Source: Codonopsis lanceolata (lineage: Eukaryota > Streptophyta > Magnoliopsida > Asterales > Campanulaceae). Taken from it: 64,000 nt of DNA. The number at the start of each line of letters is the position of its first letter. Within the stretch, counting starts at the first letter, position 1. The DNA lies in contig CM028379.1 of NCBI GenBank assembly GCA_013146195.2, forward strand, positions 107,978,793 through 108,042,792. The letters are read 5' to 3'. A model generated the notes under the pieces. The model was given only the letters and a program-made list of their open reading frames with translations, made no database searches and had not been told where the DNA came from. Positions 11,871-24,039 of the stretch are shown here, piece by piece. Position numbers and translations under genes: made by a program.

Positions 11871-13181
11871 GTTAGGTAAGGAACCTTGGTATGCGGATAT
11901 GGTTAATTTTTTGGTGACTGGAGTTTTTCCACAAGGAATGAATAGTTCAAAAAAGAATAAAATCAGAAGTGATTCTAAATACTATATATGGGATGAACCT
12001 TATCTCTGGCGTATTGGTTCTGATCAAGTCATTCGTCGGTGTGTGGCCAATGATGAGATTCATTCCATATTAGTATACTGTCATAATTATGCTTGTGGAG
12101 GACATTTTGGTCCAAGACGAACAGCAAGAAAGATTTTGGATTGTGGATTTTATTGGGAAACTCTTTTCAAAGATGCCTATGTTTTTTGTAAAAGCTGTGA
12201 TAGGTGCCAAAAGATTGGGAATTTAACTTTGAGAGATGAAATGCCCCAAGTTCCAATTTTAATTTGTGAAATTTTTGATGTTTGGGGGATGGATTTCATG
12301 GGACCATTTCCAAGTTCTTTTGGTAATCTATATATTTTGCTTGCGGTAGATTATGTTTCCAAGTGGGTAGAAGCAAAGGCTACCCTGACTAACGATTCGA
12401 AAGTTGTTGTGAGTTTTCTCAGTCTAACATATTCAAGCAGTTTGGCATTCCAAGAGCTGTTATTAGTGATCAAGGGACTCATTTCTGCAATCGAAGCGTG
12501 AAAGCATTGATGCTCAAGTATGGTGTACATCATAGAGTAGCAACTACATACCATCCGCAAACAAATGGGCAGGCTGAAATTTCAAACAGAGAAATCAAAG
12601 GGATTTTGGAAAAGATGATAAATCCTAACCGGAAGGATTGGAGTTCGAGATTGGACGATGCACTTTGGGCCTATCGGACAGCATACAAAACACCAATTGG
12701 TATGTCGCCATATCGATTGGTGTTTGGCAAAATGTGCTATCTTCCGGTTGCGGTCGAACATAGGGCTTATTGGGCAGTGAAAGAGTGCAATATGGATCTT
12801 AAAATGGCTGGTCTTGAAAGGAAGCTGCAACTACAAGAATTAGATGAGTTGCGATTGGAAGCCTATGATAGTGCGCGATTTTACAAAGAGCGGACTAAGA
12901 AGCTTCATGACAGGTTGATTCGTCGGAAAAGTTTTGCAGTGGGACAAAAAGTATTGTTGTTTAACTCACGATTAAAATTAATGCCAGGCAAATTGAGATC
13001 TCGATGGACTGGCCCATATGTGATTGTGAGTGTTTTGACCAATGGAGTTTTTGAGATTCAGAGTCTGCATACTCAGAAAGTGTTCAAGGTCAACGGGACT
13101 CGATTGAAATCTTATTATGAGAATTTTGATGAGTCGGAAACCGTTGAAGAAATCACGTTGGCCTACCCAATTTATGAGTAA
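11871..13181 (+). pseudogene. Athila integrase with GPY/F-type C-terminal domain (frameshifted)
   Basis: An HHCC zinc-binding N-terminus is visible (H...H then FCKSCDRC near 12190). The catalytic core starts WGMDFMGPF with the first Asp near 12291. A one-base-type frameshift around 12418 puts the second Asp block out of register. The frame resumes at 12498-13181 with THRVAT-like YHPQTNGQAEISNREIKG (the catalytic Glu block) and ends with LRSRWTGPYVIVSV...GVFEI, the GPY/F module. The stop at 13181 closes pol. Integrase inserts the cDNA into host DNA; this copy is inactive. Confidence 0.87.
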
Positions 13182-13716
13182 TATTGAGGGTAGGCATTGG
13201 GTCTAGCTACAGACGGTAAATAGCGGCGCTAATTGGGAGGCAACCCAATGTTTTTAATTTTGTCTATTTTAATTTTGTTTATTTTATTTTAATTTTTAAT
13301 TTTTATTTTATTGCAATTTTAATTTTAGTTTTTCTAAGTTTTAGTTAGGTTTTTTTTTTTTCTGATTTAATGTTGTTTTTTGAGTTTGGTTGTCACAAGA
13401 GTTTGAGAGCCTGCATGCAGGATAAGAGTCTGCATGCAGTAGGGGTGTTGCAAGAGATACTGAGAGCATTCCAATTTCTTCAGGACGTGCAGGAAAACTA
13501 CAGGGGGCTAAGTGTACAAGTTGAAAACAAGGGCAAATAAGCGGGTGAATAGTGAGAGGCCGTTCACATAAAAACGGCTAATTTTCAATTTGGGGCTTTT
13601 AGCCCTAATTTTTCTCTTCTCTCCAAGCACGCACCCTTCTTCTTCAATCAAACTGAGCGAATTCTTCATCCCCTCCAAGGTTTGCGGTCACCCATTGTTG
13701 CTCGTTTCCTTCAGTC
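13182..13716 (+). other. Spacer between pol and the ORF-1-type gene
   Basis: No gene. AT-rich, with a T-rich run at 13255-13380. A short near-direct repeat lies at 13408-13440 (GCCTGCATGCAG and GTCTGCATGCAG). Confidence 0.6.
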
Positions 13717-15208
13717 ATGGCCCCAAAGAAAAGCATTGCTCCTCCTCGCCGCCGTTCAAGTAGATTGCTCGCAATTATGCCACGACGGGTGGCTGTTACA
13801 TCGACGGAGCCTGTGGAAATCTCGACTTCTTCTTCTTCTTCTTTGGCGGTTTCTTCTCCCTCTTCGCCGGATTCTTATGCGCCGCCGGCTTCCCCTTCTT
13901 CTTCAGACGCATCAAGTTCCCACCATTCTGCCCCGGCATCTCACATAGCCGGTCCTTCGGCAACAAGAAACCCCACCAACCGCCGCCCGCATTCCCTTTG
14001 GAAGATTCCGAGCATCAACCTCAGTCGCCGGTTGAGTTGCCCACGCATCCCGAAGGGCCCCAGGAACCATTGACATTACCAATGTCAATGTTTCCTCATT
14101 CTGCGCGCAAGAAGCCTCGAGTCCTTAAAGGGAAAGCCGTGCTTGACAGGGTGATTCATAGAGGGCAGTGCTTAAACTTCAACACCAAAACCTCCATCAA
14201 GCGCAGCCCCGATATTTTGGCTCGCAGGATCATTGCAGGTAAAACCTTTCATCTTCCTACTTTAAACGCTTTAAATTTGTCTGGTAGAATTGCCAATTTT
14301 ATGCGTAATGTAGGCTGGGACAATTTCTGGGTTTTAGACTTTCCTGCATTTGATGAGCTGACTCGTGAATTTTATTGTACTTTTGTGTTTAATACTGAGA
14401 AAACTTTTTCTGCTGACACCCCGAATCTGATACGATTTCGTTTAATGGGGAAGGTCTTTAATATGTCTTTGAATGCATTTAATGATGCTCGCGCTTTATG
14501 TCGGGACTGCTCTCAATCGAAAGGGAGAGTTCGCTTTGTGAATATTGTGAGCCTTTCAATGCTGACTGTAATTTGGCCTGGCATACTATTTCAAACGACA
14601 GGGAACCGTATAATCCCAGTCGTTCGAAAAGTAGCTGTATAAAAGACCATGCTTTGCAAATAATTCAAAAAATTTGGCATACGCTTTTTCAGTCGAAAGG
14701 ATGGCTCCAATATTTGTACAAAACCGAATTGTTTTTTTTGTGGTGTATGATAAATAGGAAAAAAGTGAATCTTGGTTATTGGCTAGCAAGCCAATTTGTT
14801 GCAGTGTTAAAAAAGAAAACCCGACCATTGAGTCTTGGATCAGTGATCACCTTGTTAGCGGTAAATTTAGGTGTTTTGAATTTGCAACAGCATGATTTAA
14901 ATGTGGCATGTGAATGTGAACCATTGGACATTAAGTGTTTGTATAGAATGGGGCTTTTGAAATTTGTTGATGAAGGGATTCCTCCTCAGCCGGGTGTATC
15001 TACACCCGAGCAGCCTTTGATTCCTGCAGGTACTGCGGGACCGTCTACTTCCTCTATTCCAGACTTGCGAGATCTCCATGCTGCGATGCAGCGTCTAGAT
15101 GCCAACCAACAGCGTTTAGAAGCCAATCAACAGCATTTGCAGGCCATGCTGATGGCTTATTTTGATTTCGTTGGCTTTCACCCACCGCCTCCTCCTTCGT
15201 CTTCTTGA
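13717..15208 (+). pseudogene. ATHILA ORF-1-type protein downstream of pol (broken)
   Basis: Three overlapping frames make one decayed protein. 13717-14073 is a Ser/Pro-rich N-terminus (MAPKKSIAPPRRRSSRLLA). 13998-14642 has VLDFPAFDELTREFYCTF and FRLMGKVFNMSLNAFND. 14498-15208 has HALQIIQKIWHTLF, LFFLWCMINRKKVNLGYWLA and a C-terminal heptad-like stretch (QRLDANQQRLEANQQ) ending in PPPPPSSS. The order and motifs match the ATHILA ORF-1 / plant transposon protein family found after pol in this lineage. Its role is unsettled; an env-like function has been suggested for the position. At least two frameshifts. Confidence 0.75.
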
Positions 15209-16732
15209 TCAGGGAAGTTCTTCTTCCTTTTTCTTTTGTTATTTCATTTTTCATTGAGGACAATGACAGGTTTTGGTGTGGGGGGATAATGTTTGGTTGG
15301 TAATCGTGGATGTTGGATTGGTTGGTATTTTGGATGTTGTTGATTTTTGGGTTTTGATAAATTTTGAATGCATGTTTTATCTTGTTGTTGGGAATTTTTG
15401 TTATGAAGATATGATTCATGATTTTGATGTTGTTTGGTTTGTTTGAGATTTTAATGTGCATTATCGTGGTTAAAGAGGAATTTTTAATCTGTGATGGAAT
15501 TTTAGTTGAAATGTTTTGTTTAAAGTTACTTGCATGTTTTCAGAAAATTTTTCTTCAGCCTGTGGATATGCATGTGTGGACTTATAGCCATGTTAAGTGA
15601 GGATTTTTGGGCCATTTTTTGGAGCATTCAGTTCATTGTGCTCTCATTTCTTCTTTGTGTTTACTCGCATTCGGATGTCATTCTAGAACTTGCATGTTGT
15701 GTACATTTCAAGGTCACATAATGGGTTTATGCACTAGCGTGATTAAGGCACTTAGGAAAAACCAATTTTAGCTATCTTTTTGCTATCCTACCTGTTAATA
15801 TTAACCCCTAGGTAACCCCTTTGAGCCTCACCTAATTTTTTGACTAAACCAAATTTAATTGAACCTTAGCCTTTTTAACTTTCTCTTGACCAATGCCAAG
15901 AATTGTGGGATTTGCATGTACATTATAGGCTTTATGCGCTTGGTGAGTTGGATGTTAGAGGAAGTATAGTCCAAGAAAACAAGATGTTTGATTTTGGGTT
16001 GAATGAAGTTCGTTTTGAAGTATGCAAAATAAGAGTTTCATGTTATTCAATGGTCAGAAAAGTAAAAGCAAAAGTAGTGGCAAAAAGAAAAAAAAAAGAA
16101 GAAAAAAAGAAAAAAAAAAAAAACTGAAAGTTTGAAGCAATGAATAAGTGATTTAGAAAAGCAAAATTGAGAGCAGCAGCACTTCTCAATTTCAGATAGG
16201 TAGAAGTGCGGTAACTGAGGAATGGAGCTTCATCAGATTTTTTGGGTGATAGTGAAGCTGAGATATAATGTGCAGTCCTGCAATTTCATTGGCATTTTTA
16301 CCTTATATCCCTCTACCATACCCTTTTTGAACCCCTAGCCCCATTACAACCATGAAAAGACCTTTTGATTAGTGCTTTAAACCCATACTTAGTGATGGCG
16401 ATTTGATCAACGTGCAAGCTTATGGTAATTACATTTCGTAGTGCTGAGTCGAGCGTTTAAATCCATATCCCTATTTAAACACTTGAGTGAATGAGTGTCT
16501 CCGTGAGGATGGTCGAAGCATGCATACATGAAGGTTGAAGATTTATTTTCTGAAAACATGTTAGTTGCTTTAGATGGCACATTTCAACAATTCCATTACT
16601 TTGCTTGAATTTTAATTTTTCCTAGGGTCATGCACATTAAAATACTTGCATCCAAGTAAAATCATGTCTTCATTAGTTGTTCAGATAAAAACATGCATTC
16701 TTGTTTTGTTGAGGATGCTTGAGGACACGCAT
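15209..16732 (+). other. Athila 3' non-coding region with internal polypurine-tract copy
   Basis: No coding signal. At 15275-15288 is GGTGTGGGGGGATA, preceded by ATTGAGGACAATGACAGGTTTT. This repeats the true polypurine-tract context just before the 3' LTR (GAGGACACGCATCGGTTT then GGTGTGGGGGAA). A purine-rich run lies at 16080-16130. Confidence 0.7.
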
Positions 16733-16753
16733 CGGTTTGGTGTGGGGGAATTT
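16733..16753 (+). other. Athila polypurine tract
   Basis: GGTTTGGTGTGGGGGAATTT directly abuts the TGATGGG start of the 3' LTR, where plus-strand DNA synthesis is primed. Confidence 0.8.
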
Positions 16754-18112
16754 TGATGGGAACCCAAAAGTGTGATAAATTTAGTCGGTTTTATGATTAT
16801 TTTAGAGCAAAACATTACACTTTTGGTTGGTTTTTGTGTTGATCATGATATAGGTACACAGGCAGCTGTAACTGTGGAAAATGCTGGATTCAGGCCAAGA
16901 GGAAAATTTGGGAGGTCACATGGGCATGTGATGTCAACGCTGAGTCGAGTCACTAGTATCGAAGTTACGCGATAGACAATAGACAATGCAGTTATTATTG
17001 TCTAAATTCAGTTCATGTATTAAATCAAAATACTAATGTGCAAGTAGTGGGAGGTTTTGAGAAGTTAGTGGTAGTTTTAAAACTACCAAATAGTGGAGTT
17101 AGTGGGAGGAGATAGTGTTATTTATGGATGTATTCTCCGATCGAAGGAGTCGGCCAGTGAGAGATTTTCAAGCAAAGAGTTTTGAAAAAGAAACAAAGGA
17201 GAAACAATTGTTAGAAAGAGTGGTGATCAACTTGTAATCTTCTTTGAAGTTCATAACCCGTCGGAACAAAACATCTTGTTATTTTTCTGTAAGTGTTTTA
17301 ATTAATTATGTTTATTAGCTAAGTAACCTTTTTCAGGCCAATGGGAGATTGAGTCTCTAGCCTTTTATTTCTGTGAGATCTAATTGATCTAATTCTTGTG
17401 TGGGTTTTAAATATTTATTTGTTCCTCCGGTTACACGTAGGAGGATTATTGTACTTAATTAATGTTTAATGGCCGAATGTTAATTAATATAATAATCTAA
17501 AGCTAGTTAACGCCGTTGATCCGTAATTGTCCTCGGATTTAACAAAGTGGCAAGTAGTACACCTTTTAGGCATCACAAGCATAATCGACCGCATTACGGG
17601 TACGAATGATCGTTGTTACATGATATTGCTTCAATACACATGGCTTTGAATCGGTCTCGCTTCTTAATGCAACCGAAGTTATTAAATCTTACGAGCCGCC
17701 TCTGAGGTTGTAACTCTGTTAGACGGTAATTAACGAGCCGCCTCTTAATTATCAATACGGTAAGGAGAGATTGAGTGTTAGGCGCTTCGTCGACACTTTT
17801 AACCGGTTTATTTGAAAATCCATAAGATATTTTTGCATCGATGATCGAAATAAAGTGCGAGATGAAATTGACTCATTGACCGGATTTAAATTTTATTGAG
17901 TTAAATTAATTGTTAATTTGTTAGCTTAATTAAAGTTGCTTATTTTTAGTTAATTAGTCTTTAAATTTATTTTCTAGTTAATTTAAAATCCAAAAAAGTT
18001 GTGTTCTATCATTTCAATAAAATTCTAAAAGGAATAATTTCGACGTTCCTCTGGATACGATCCCGACTTACCTTATACTCAAGTATTAGGAAAGAAGGTG
18101 AATTAATTTTGA
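16754..18112 (+). repeat. 3' LTR of Athila element, truncated by gap
   Basis: Begins TGATGGGAACCC and follows the 5' LTR closely to ...GAATTAATTTTGA at 18112, where N begins. About 18 bases of the expected LTR end are missing. Confidence 0.9.
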
Positions 18113-18212
18113 NNNNNNNNNNNNNNNNNNNNNNNNNNNNNNNNNNNNNNNNNNNNNNNNNNNNNNNNNNNNNNNNNNNNNNNNNNNNNNNNNNNNNNNN
18201 NNNNNNNNNNNN
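18113..18212. other. Assembly gap of exactly 100 N
   Basis: One hundred consecutive N. This is a conventional placeholder of unknown true size. It lies where the Athila 3' LTR ends and the copia 5' LTR begins, so the junction and both flanking target sites are hidden. Confidence 0.99.
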
Positions 18213-18266
18213 CCTCTCTCTCCTCTCTCATACACTTCGCCTTTAATTTGTGGTTACTTTATAACA
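18213..18266 (+). repeat. 5' LTR remnant of copia element
   Basis: Ends GGTTACTTTATAACA exactly as the 3' LTR does at 24403. The upstream part is lost in the gap. A CT-rich stretch matches the CT-rich run in the 3' LTR but is longer. Confidence 0.75.
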
Positions 18267-19186
18267 CGTTATCAACACGATTGTTCTATCGTTAACAATC
18301 TCAATCGTAAAATTTTCTACCGATATATTTTTATTTTATGTCTCTGTTTTACTTCAATATATATCGTATATCACCATTATTAAGAAAAGGTTGGTCGAGC
18401 CACCGCCGATAATATATGGTGAGATGACGAAATAATAATTTATTATTTAACGCATAATATATATGTTCTTGATGCTTGTGCGGAAATAACCCAAGCTATA
18501 AACTAATATATATATATATATTTCAATTTATATATATGAATAACTTTATATACATATATATATTTACCGACTTACAAACACCCACGTAAAGGCTTGCTTA
18601 AAGTAGCGTGGCGTGAATATATATGTATGCTATATAATAGCCGTATAAAGTTGACTCGACAAATATTCATGCAGTTATTTTATTTATTGCTCCTAATAAG
18701 TTTTATATTTATTCATAATATAAATGCAATTCTATTAAATCTAATTTTTACATTTTTACCCCTATCATATAACGGCTAGTTAACGGCTAGTATAAGCTAG
18801 TTACTCGATTTTTATTTATCTCCTCCAACGGTAATAAACGGCTAGTTAACGGTCATAAACGGTCATTTTTTCCTCCATATATACGGCAACATCTTAATAG
18901 ATTACTCACATTTTTACTATCTCCTTACAAACTCTCAATATCATATCTTCTTCTACAAAATGTTCCTCCAATGTTGATGATTATTATCATACTTGTTATT
19001 GCGGCACCGCAATGGTTTTTTGTTATTGAATTCCTCCAAACGATTTTCGATTTTTATTATCTATCTTTGTATCATGTATGTCATGTTAGCAAGCTTGATA
19101 ATAGCTTTCAACATACATTTTAACATCTTACGATTGATTATCGTATAAATATGAATAAAATTTCCATGTCATCATTTTATAATATA

Positions 19187-19229
<43 letters not shown>

Positions 19230-19282
19230 ATATATATTATATATATATATATATGTTTCATTTTTATAGTTTTTCTTCACAA
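18267..19282 (+). other. Copia leader with AT microsatellites
   Basis: Starts CGTTATCAACACGATTG right after the LTR, the position of the primer-binding region. No coding sequence. (TA)n runs lie at about 18505-18560 and 19183-19255. The part 18290-18660 resembles 61450-61815. Confidence 0.65.
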
Positions 19283-20192
19283 ATGGCAAACATTGCTAAG
19301 CTTGAATTTGAAAAGCTCGACATAACCGGAAAACTATATGTCTTGGAAAATAGATGCCGAAACCCACTGCCGCCCGAAGCCTCGAAAATACTATCCAACA
19401 AAGTAATAATGAATGGATAAGTAATCAACAACGGCTCAAGCCATGATTTTCCTACGACACCACGCCCACGAAGACCTAAAGATGGAGTACCTCACGGTTA
19501 ATGATCCACTCGTCTTTTGGGAGAGTTTGAACGAAAGATATGACCATTTGAAAACGGTCATTCTCCCAAAAGCACACTATGATTGGATTCATATCCGCCT
19601 ACAAGATTTTAAAACCATCAATGAATATAGTTCAATGATGTATAGAATAACCTCACAGCTTGAAATTATGTGGGGAAACCATCACTTGAATATGATATGT
19701 TGGAGAAGACTTTCTCCACATTTCATGCCTCGAATATGCTCCTATGGCGCAGAAAGCAATATCGAGAAAAGGGTTTTAAAAGGTACTGCAGATTGATCTC
19801 TTGCCTCACTTGTAAGCGAACGAATAATGAGATTCTAATGAAAAATCATGAATCTCGACCAAGTTCGGTTCGGCCTCATTCCTGAAAGCGAATGGGACTA
19901 TGTATGATGAAGGCCAGAGAGCGTGGGCGTGGTAGTGAGGTAAGGTGGTCGAGGCCAAGGAAATCATGGACAAGGCAGGTCGTGAGTCGAAATCAAGGCC
20001 GAGGAAGAGGCCGTGGGACGAAATAACTTTCGTCGCCATCATCATCCATATAATGGAAATTCCTCTCGCCACGAAGTGGAGCAAAGATGATGATAGAAAC
20101 ACCTCTTCGAGTAGGCAAAATGTGCGTCCAAACAATGAAGAAAGTTCATGTTTTAGGTGTGGCATGACAGGGCCACTTTGGCACGCATCTTA
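19283..20192 (+). pseudogene. Copia gag (broken)
   Basis: Starts MANIAKLEFEKLDITGK at 19283, hits a stop at 19418, and continues in other frames. 19443-19796 has AMIFLRHHAHEDLK-like sequence then LTVNDPLVFWESLNERYDHLKTV and YDWIHIRLQDFKTINEY, the retrotransposon gag (UBN2) fold. 19670-19885 gives EKTFSTFHASN. The nucleocapsid end is near 20140-20190 (SSCFRCGMTGPLWHA), a damaged CCHC knuckle. At least four breaks. Confidence 0.8.
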
Positions 20193-20594
20193 GAACGGCC
20201 AAACATCTAGTTGATCTTTATGAGAGATCACAAAAAGGAAAGAATGTAGAGACAAATTTCCTTGAAAATGATCACGAAGATCTTCATTTTGATTTCGGTG
20301 ATATGGCCAACGTCGACATGACCAATACCATTAGTGATGATATTGGTCATGAACAATAAATGAACATAGGAATGAAGCTATGGTAGAGTTTAAGATAAAA
20401 GCTATGGAAAAAGTAACATGTTGTTATGTAGGAACATTATCTGATTTTCCTATGTATACTAGCATGCTTACAATAAAGTTTATATATGCATTTTGCATTC
20501 AATGTGTTATCATATTTATTCATCTTATTTTATTTTTCTCTCATATTGAAATAGATCACAAATATGTTTGAATCAAAATCCAAGGAGGAGATTT

Positions 20595-20951
20595 ATGTCT
20601 TGCAGACAGTACTACTACGCATACCATACTTAAAAATAAAAATATTTTCTTATCTCAAAATTGACAATGCTAATGTCAACACTATATCCGTAATGCCAAA
20701 ATAATTGAAGGATTTGGCAAGGCAATTTTCTAATGCCTGGAGGCACGAAATTCATAATAAATAATGCATTGTTCTCTCCTAAGTCTCAAAGAAACTTGTT
20801 AAGTTTCAAAGACATTAAATCGAATGGATATCATATTGAGACTATGAATAAGGGAATGATGAATATCTTTGCATTACCTCAAACACTTCCAAGCAAGTGT
20901 ATATTGGAAAAATTGTCATCTCTATCATCGGATTGTATAGTACAATCATAA
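20595..20951 (+). pseudogene. Copia protease (broken, active site altered)
   Basis: Around 20597-20640 the translation reads CLADSTTTHTILKNK. Relatives have DSA or DSG at the catalytic triplet; here the third position is Thr (ACT). The frame shifts before 20733-20951, which holds MPGGTKFIINNALFSPKSQRNLLSFKDI, the conserved protease C-terminus. The fragment is inactive. Confidence 0.7.
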
Positions 20952-20957
20952 GAATAT

Positions 20958-21860
20958 TTGAATCATATTCTACAAGAAACCCGAAGTTTTGAAACATTTA
21001 AAGCTTGGCATGATCGATTGGGGCATCCAGGATCAATAATGATGCGTAGAATTATAGAGAATTCTAGTGGTCATCCATTGAAAAACCAGAAGATTTTTCA
21101 ATCTAATGAACTCCTTTGTGAAGCTTGTTCTCAAGGAAAGTTGATAATTAGACCATCACCAACTAAAGTTGGATATGAATCACCATCGTTTTTGGAACGA
21201 ATTCAGGGTGATATATGTGGACCTATCCATCCACCAAGTGGACCATTTCAATACTTTATGGTATTGATTGATGCTTCTAGCAAATGGTCGCACGTATGTC
21301 TATTATCAACTCGTAATACGACATTTGCCAAATTCCTTGCACAAATAATCAAGCTGAGAGCACAATTCCCAAGATTATATGATCAAGAAAGTGAGACTTG
21401 ATAATCTTTGGTGAATTTACATCTCAAGCATTCAATGATTATTGTATGGCAATAGGGACGATGTTGAACATCCGGTAGCCCATGTTCATACACAAAATGG
21501 TTTGGTGAATCGTTGATCAAACGTATTCAACTTATTGCTGACCATTAATGATGAGAACAAAGCTCCTACTTACGTATGGGGTCATCTTTGTTTACATGCG
21601 GCTGATTCGCCTCGAGGCCAAGTGCATATCACAAATACTCCCCAATACAGTTGGCATTCGAGCGAGAGCCGAATCTATCCCATCTAAAAGTTTTTGGTTA
21701 TGCGGTATATGTACTAATTGCTCCACCACAACGCACAAAGATGGGACCACAAAGGAGATTGGGAGTATATGTTGAGTATGAATCCCCTTCTATAATAAAA
21801 TATCTTGAACCAAAAACGGGTGGCGTTTTTACAAAGACGCTTTGCCGATTGTCATTTTAA
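20958..21860 (+). pseudogene. Copia integrase (broken)
   Basis: 20958-21401 holds the pre-integrase zinc region (AWHDRLGHPG... CEACSQGK) and the first core motif (IQGDICGPIHPPSGPFQYFMVLIDASS). After 21401 the register is lost several times. Recognisable pieces are LRLEAKCISQ/SPRG-like sequence near 21600 and AFEREPNLSHLKVFGYAVYVLIAPPQRTKMGP at 21651-21800. The DDE triad is not contained in any single frame. Confidence 0.78.
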
Positions 21861-22482
21861 TGAAGACAAGTTTCCACATTTAGGTGAAGAGGGAAACAAG
21901 TGGGAAGAGAGATCAAGTGGTGCACATCATCGTTATTGCACCTTGACCCTCCCACAAGCAACGTGTGGAAGTTCAAAAGATCATACATTTACAAAATATA
22001 GCGAGTTGCCGATGCATTTATAGATACAAAGAGTGACAAAGTCACATGTAGGCTTATAAATGCTCGCCCGAATTGAAATACCAAAAGGGCTGCCAAATGA
22101 TAAAATGACAAATGAATCTAAGACACGCCTGAAGCGTGGACGACCCATTGATTCAAAAGATAAAAATCCTCGCAAAAAGAAAATGATTGAAAATCCCCAA
22201 TCACATGAAAGTGTTCCAGAAGAAACACATGATCGTGAAATTGTTCCAGAAGAAACACACGATCATGCAAATCTAGTAAGCCCTGCAGGCAATGATAACC
22301 ATGAGATTTCCATTAATTATATGTGTAATGGAAAAATATGGAACCGAGATGAAATGGAGAATATTGATGATGTATTCTCTTATTCGGTATCCCAATAAAT
22401 TAATGACGGGACTGATGATCCCGAACCAAAATCTGTATCTGAATGTCAAAAGAGGCATGACAAGATCAAATGGATAGATTCC

Positions 22483-23460
22483 ATGAAGGCTGAATTAAAT
22501 TCGTTGAATAAACGAAAAGTATTTGGATCTATCGTTCTCACACCAGAAGCTATGAAACTCATTGGATACAGATGGATTTTTGTTCGAAAGCGAAATGAGA
22601 AAAATGAGATTGTGAGATACAAGGCTCGCCTTGTTGCACAAGGTTTTTCTCAAAGGCCTAGGATTGATTATGAAGAAACGTATTCTCCAGTAATGGATAC
22701 TATTACGTTCAGATATCTAATCAGCCTATCGGTTTCAAAAAATCTAGATATGCATCTCATGGATGTTGTAATGACTTATTTATACGGATCATTAGATGCC
22801 GATATTTATATGAGAATTTCTGATGGAATTAAGGTGCCTGAAGCACTGAGCTCAAAGTCAAAGCCTAAAGAATTATGTGCAATTAAACTACAATGATCAC
22901 TGTATGGATTAAAACAATTCGGTCGCATGTGGTATAATTGCTTAAGTGAGCATTTGTTAAAAGACGGATATGTGAATGATCAATTATGTCTGTGTGTCTT
23001 TATAAAGAAAACAACAGTTGGATTTGTTATTATCGCTGTCTATGTAGATTATCTGAATATCATTGGAACTCCCAAGGAAATCAAAGAAGCAGTTGATTAC
23101 CTAAAGGGAGAATTTGAAATGAAAGATCTTGGGCAAACCAAATACTGTCTTGGTTTACAAATAGAACACTTTCATAGTGGAAAATTTGTACACCAATCAA
23201 ATTACACAAAAAGGGTTTTGAAACGCTTTTATATGGATAAGGCAAACCCTCTCACTAACCTCATGATTAATAGATCACTGAATGTTGAAAAAGATCCATT
23301 TCGTCCTTGTGAAGAGAATGAAGTGATACTTGGTCCTGAAGTACCATACTTAAGTGCTATTGAAGCTCTTATGTACCTTGCTAATTGTACCAAACCGGAT
23401 ATAGCATTTGCTACAAATCTATTGGCAAGATATAGTTCATCTCCATCACGGAGACACTGG
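22483..23460 (+). pseudogene. Copia reverse transcriptase (nonsense codon, catalytic Asp lost)
   Basis: 22483-22896 gives MKAELNSLNKRKVF, RWIFVRKRNE, ARLVAQGFSQRPRIDYEETYSPVM. It stops at TGA (22894-22896), directly followed by SLYGLKQFGRMWYN; relatives have Arg there, and CGA to TGA fits CpG deamination. In the next frame the catalytic box reads VYVDYLNIIGT near 23038-23070 where YVDD is expected, so the second catalytic Asp is Tyr. LEMKDLGQTKYCLGLQIE-type thumb motifs follow. Two independent lesions make it inactive. Confidence 0.85.
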
Positions 23461-24039
23461 AATGGTATCAAGCACATATTTCGTTATCTTCAAGGGACGA
23501 TCAATTTGAGATTATTTTATCCCAAAGGATCAAGGATGAACCGATTGGTTTTTGCATCTGAGGTTATTTGTCCGATCCTCATAAGGCCGAGATCACGCAG
23601 GCTATGTCTTCACGATGGGTGGTGCAATTTCTGGCGTTCTCAAAAGCAAACGCTAGTTGCTACATCGTCAAATCATGCTGAGATGATCGCACTTCATGAA
23701 GCCAATCGAGAGTGTGTATGGCTTCGATCTATAACTCAGCATATTCAAAATGCCAGTGGACTACCTGTCAATAAAGACCCGACAGTATTATTTGAAGACA
23801 ATGTCGCATGTGTCGCCCAAAGTAAAGAGGGATACATCAAAAGTGACAGGTCCAAACATATCCCCCCGAAGCTCTTTTTATACACTCAAGAACTTGAAAA
23901 GAAGAAAGAGGTCAGCATCCAATATGTTCGATCAAGTGATAATGCTGCAGATTTATTCATGAAGGCACTTCCCACTACAACCTTCAGAAAACATGTTCAC
24001 AACATTGGAATGCGGAATCTACGAGATTTACAAAAATGA
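23461..24039 (+). pseudogene. Copia RNase H (damaged)
   Basis: Continues the frame of 22927-24039. The first catalytic block (normally a DADWA/GY-type motif followed by an SQTGYVF-type motif) is scrambled at about 23545-23620 by compensating indels. Sequence then recovers with FWRSQKQTLVATSSNHAEMIALHEA (catalytic Glu) and VRSSDNAADLFMKALP (last Asp). It ends with a stop at 24037-24039, before the polypurine run. Confidence 0.8.

Larger units (their letters stand above)
6313..18112 (+). mobile_element. Athila-lineage Ty3/gypsy retrotransposon, nearly full length, inactive
   Basis: Order: 5' LTR, tRNA-Asp primer binding site, gag, protease, reverse transcriptase, RNase H, integrase with a C-terminal GPY/F-type domain, an ATHILA ORF-1-type protein, long 3' non-coding DNA, polypurine tract, 3' LTR. 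The 3' LTR is cut by the 100-N gap about 18 bases before its expected end, so the target-site duplication (AGTGT at 6308-6312 on the left) cannot be checked. Frameshifts and stops interrupt gag, protease-RT linker, RT, integrase and ORF-1, so it cannot move by itself. The long LTRs (about 1.37 kb), the DLGAS protease motif and the extra ORF after pol are hallmarks of the Athila lineage. Confidence 0.92.
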
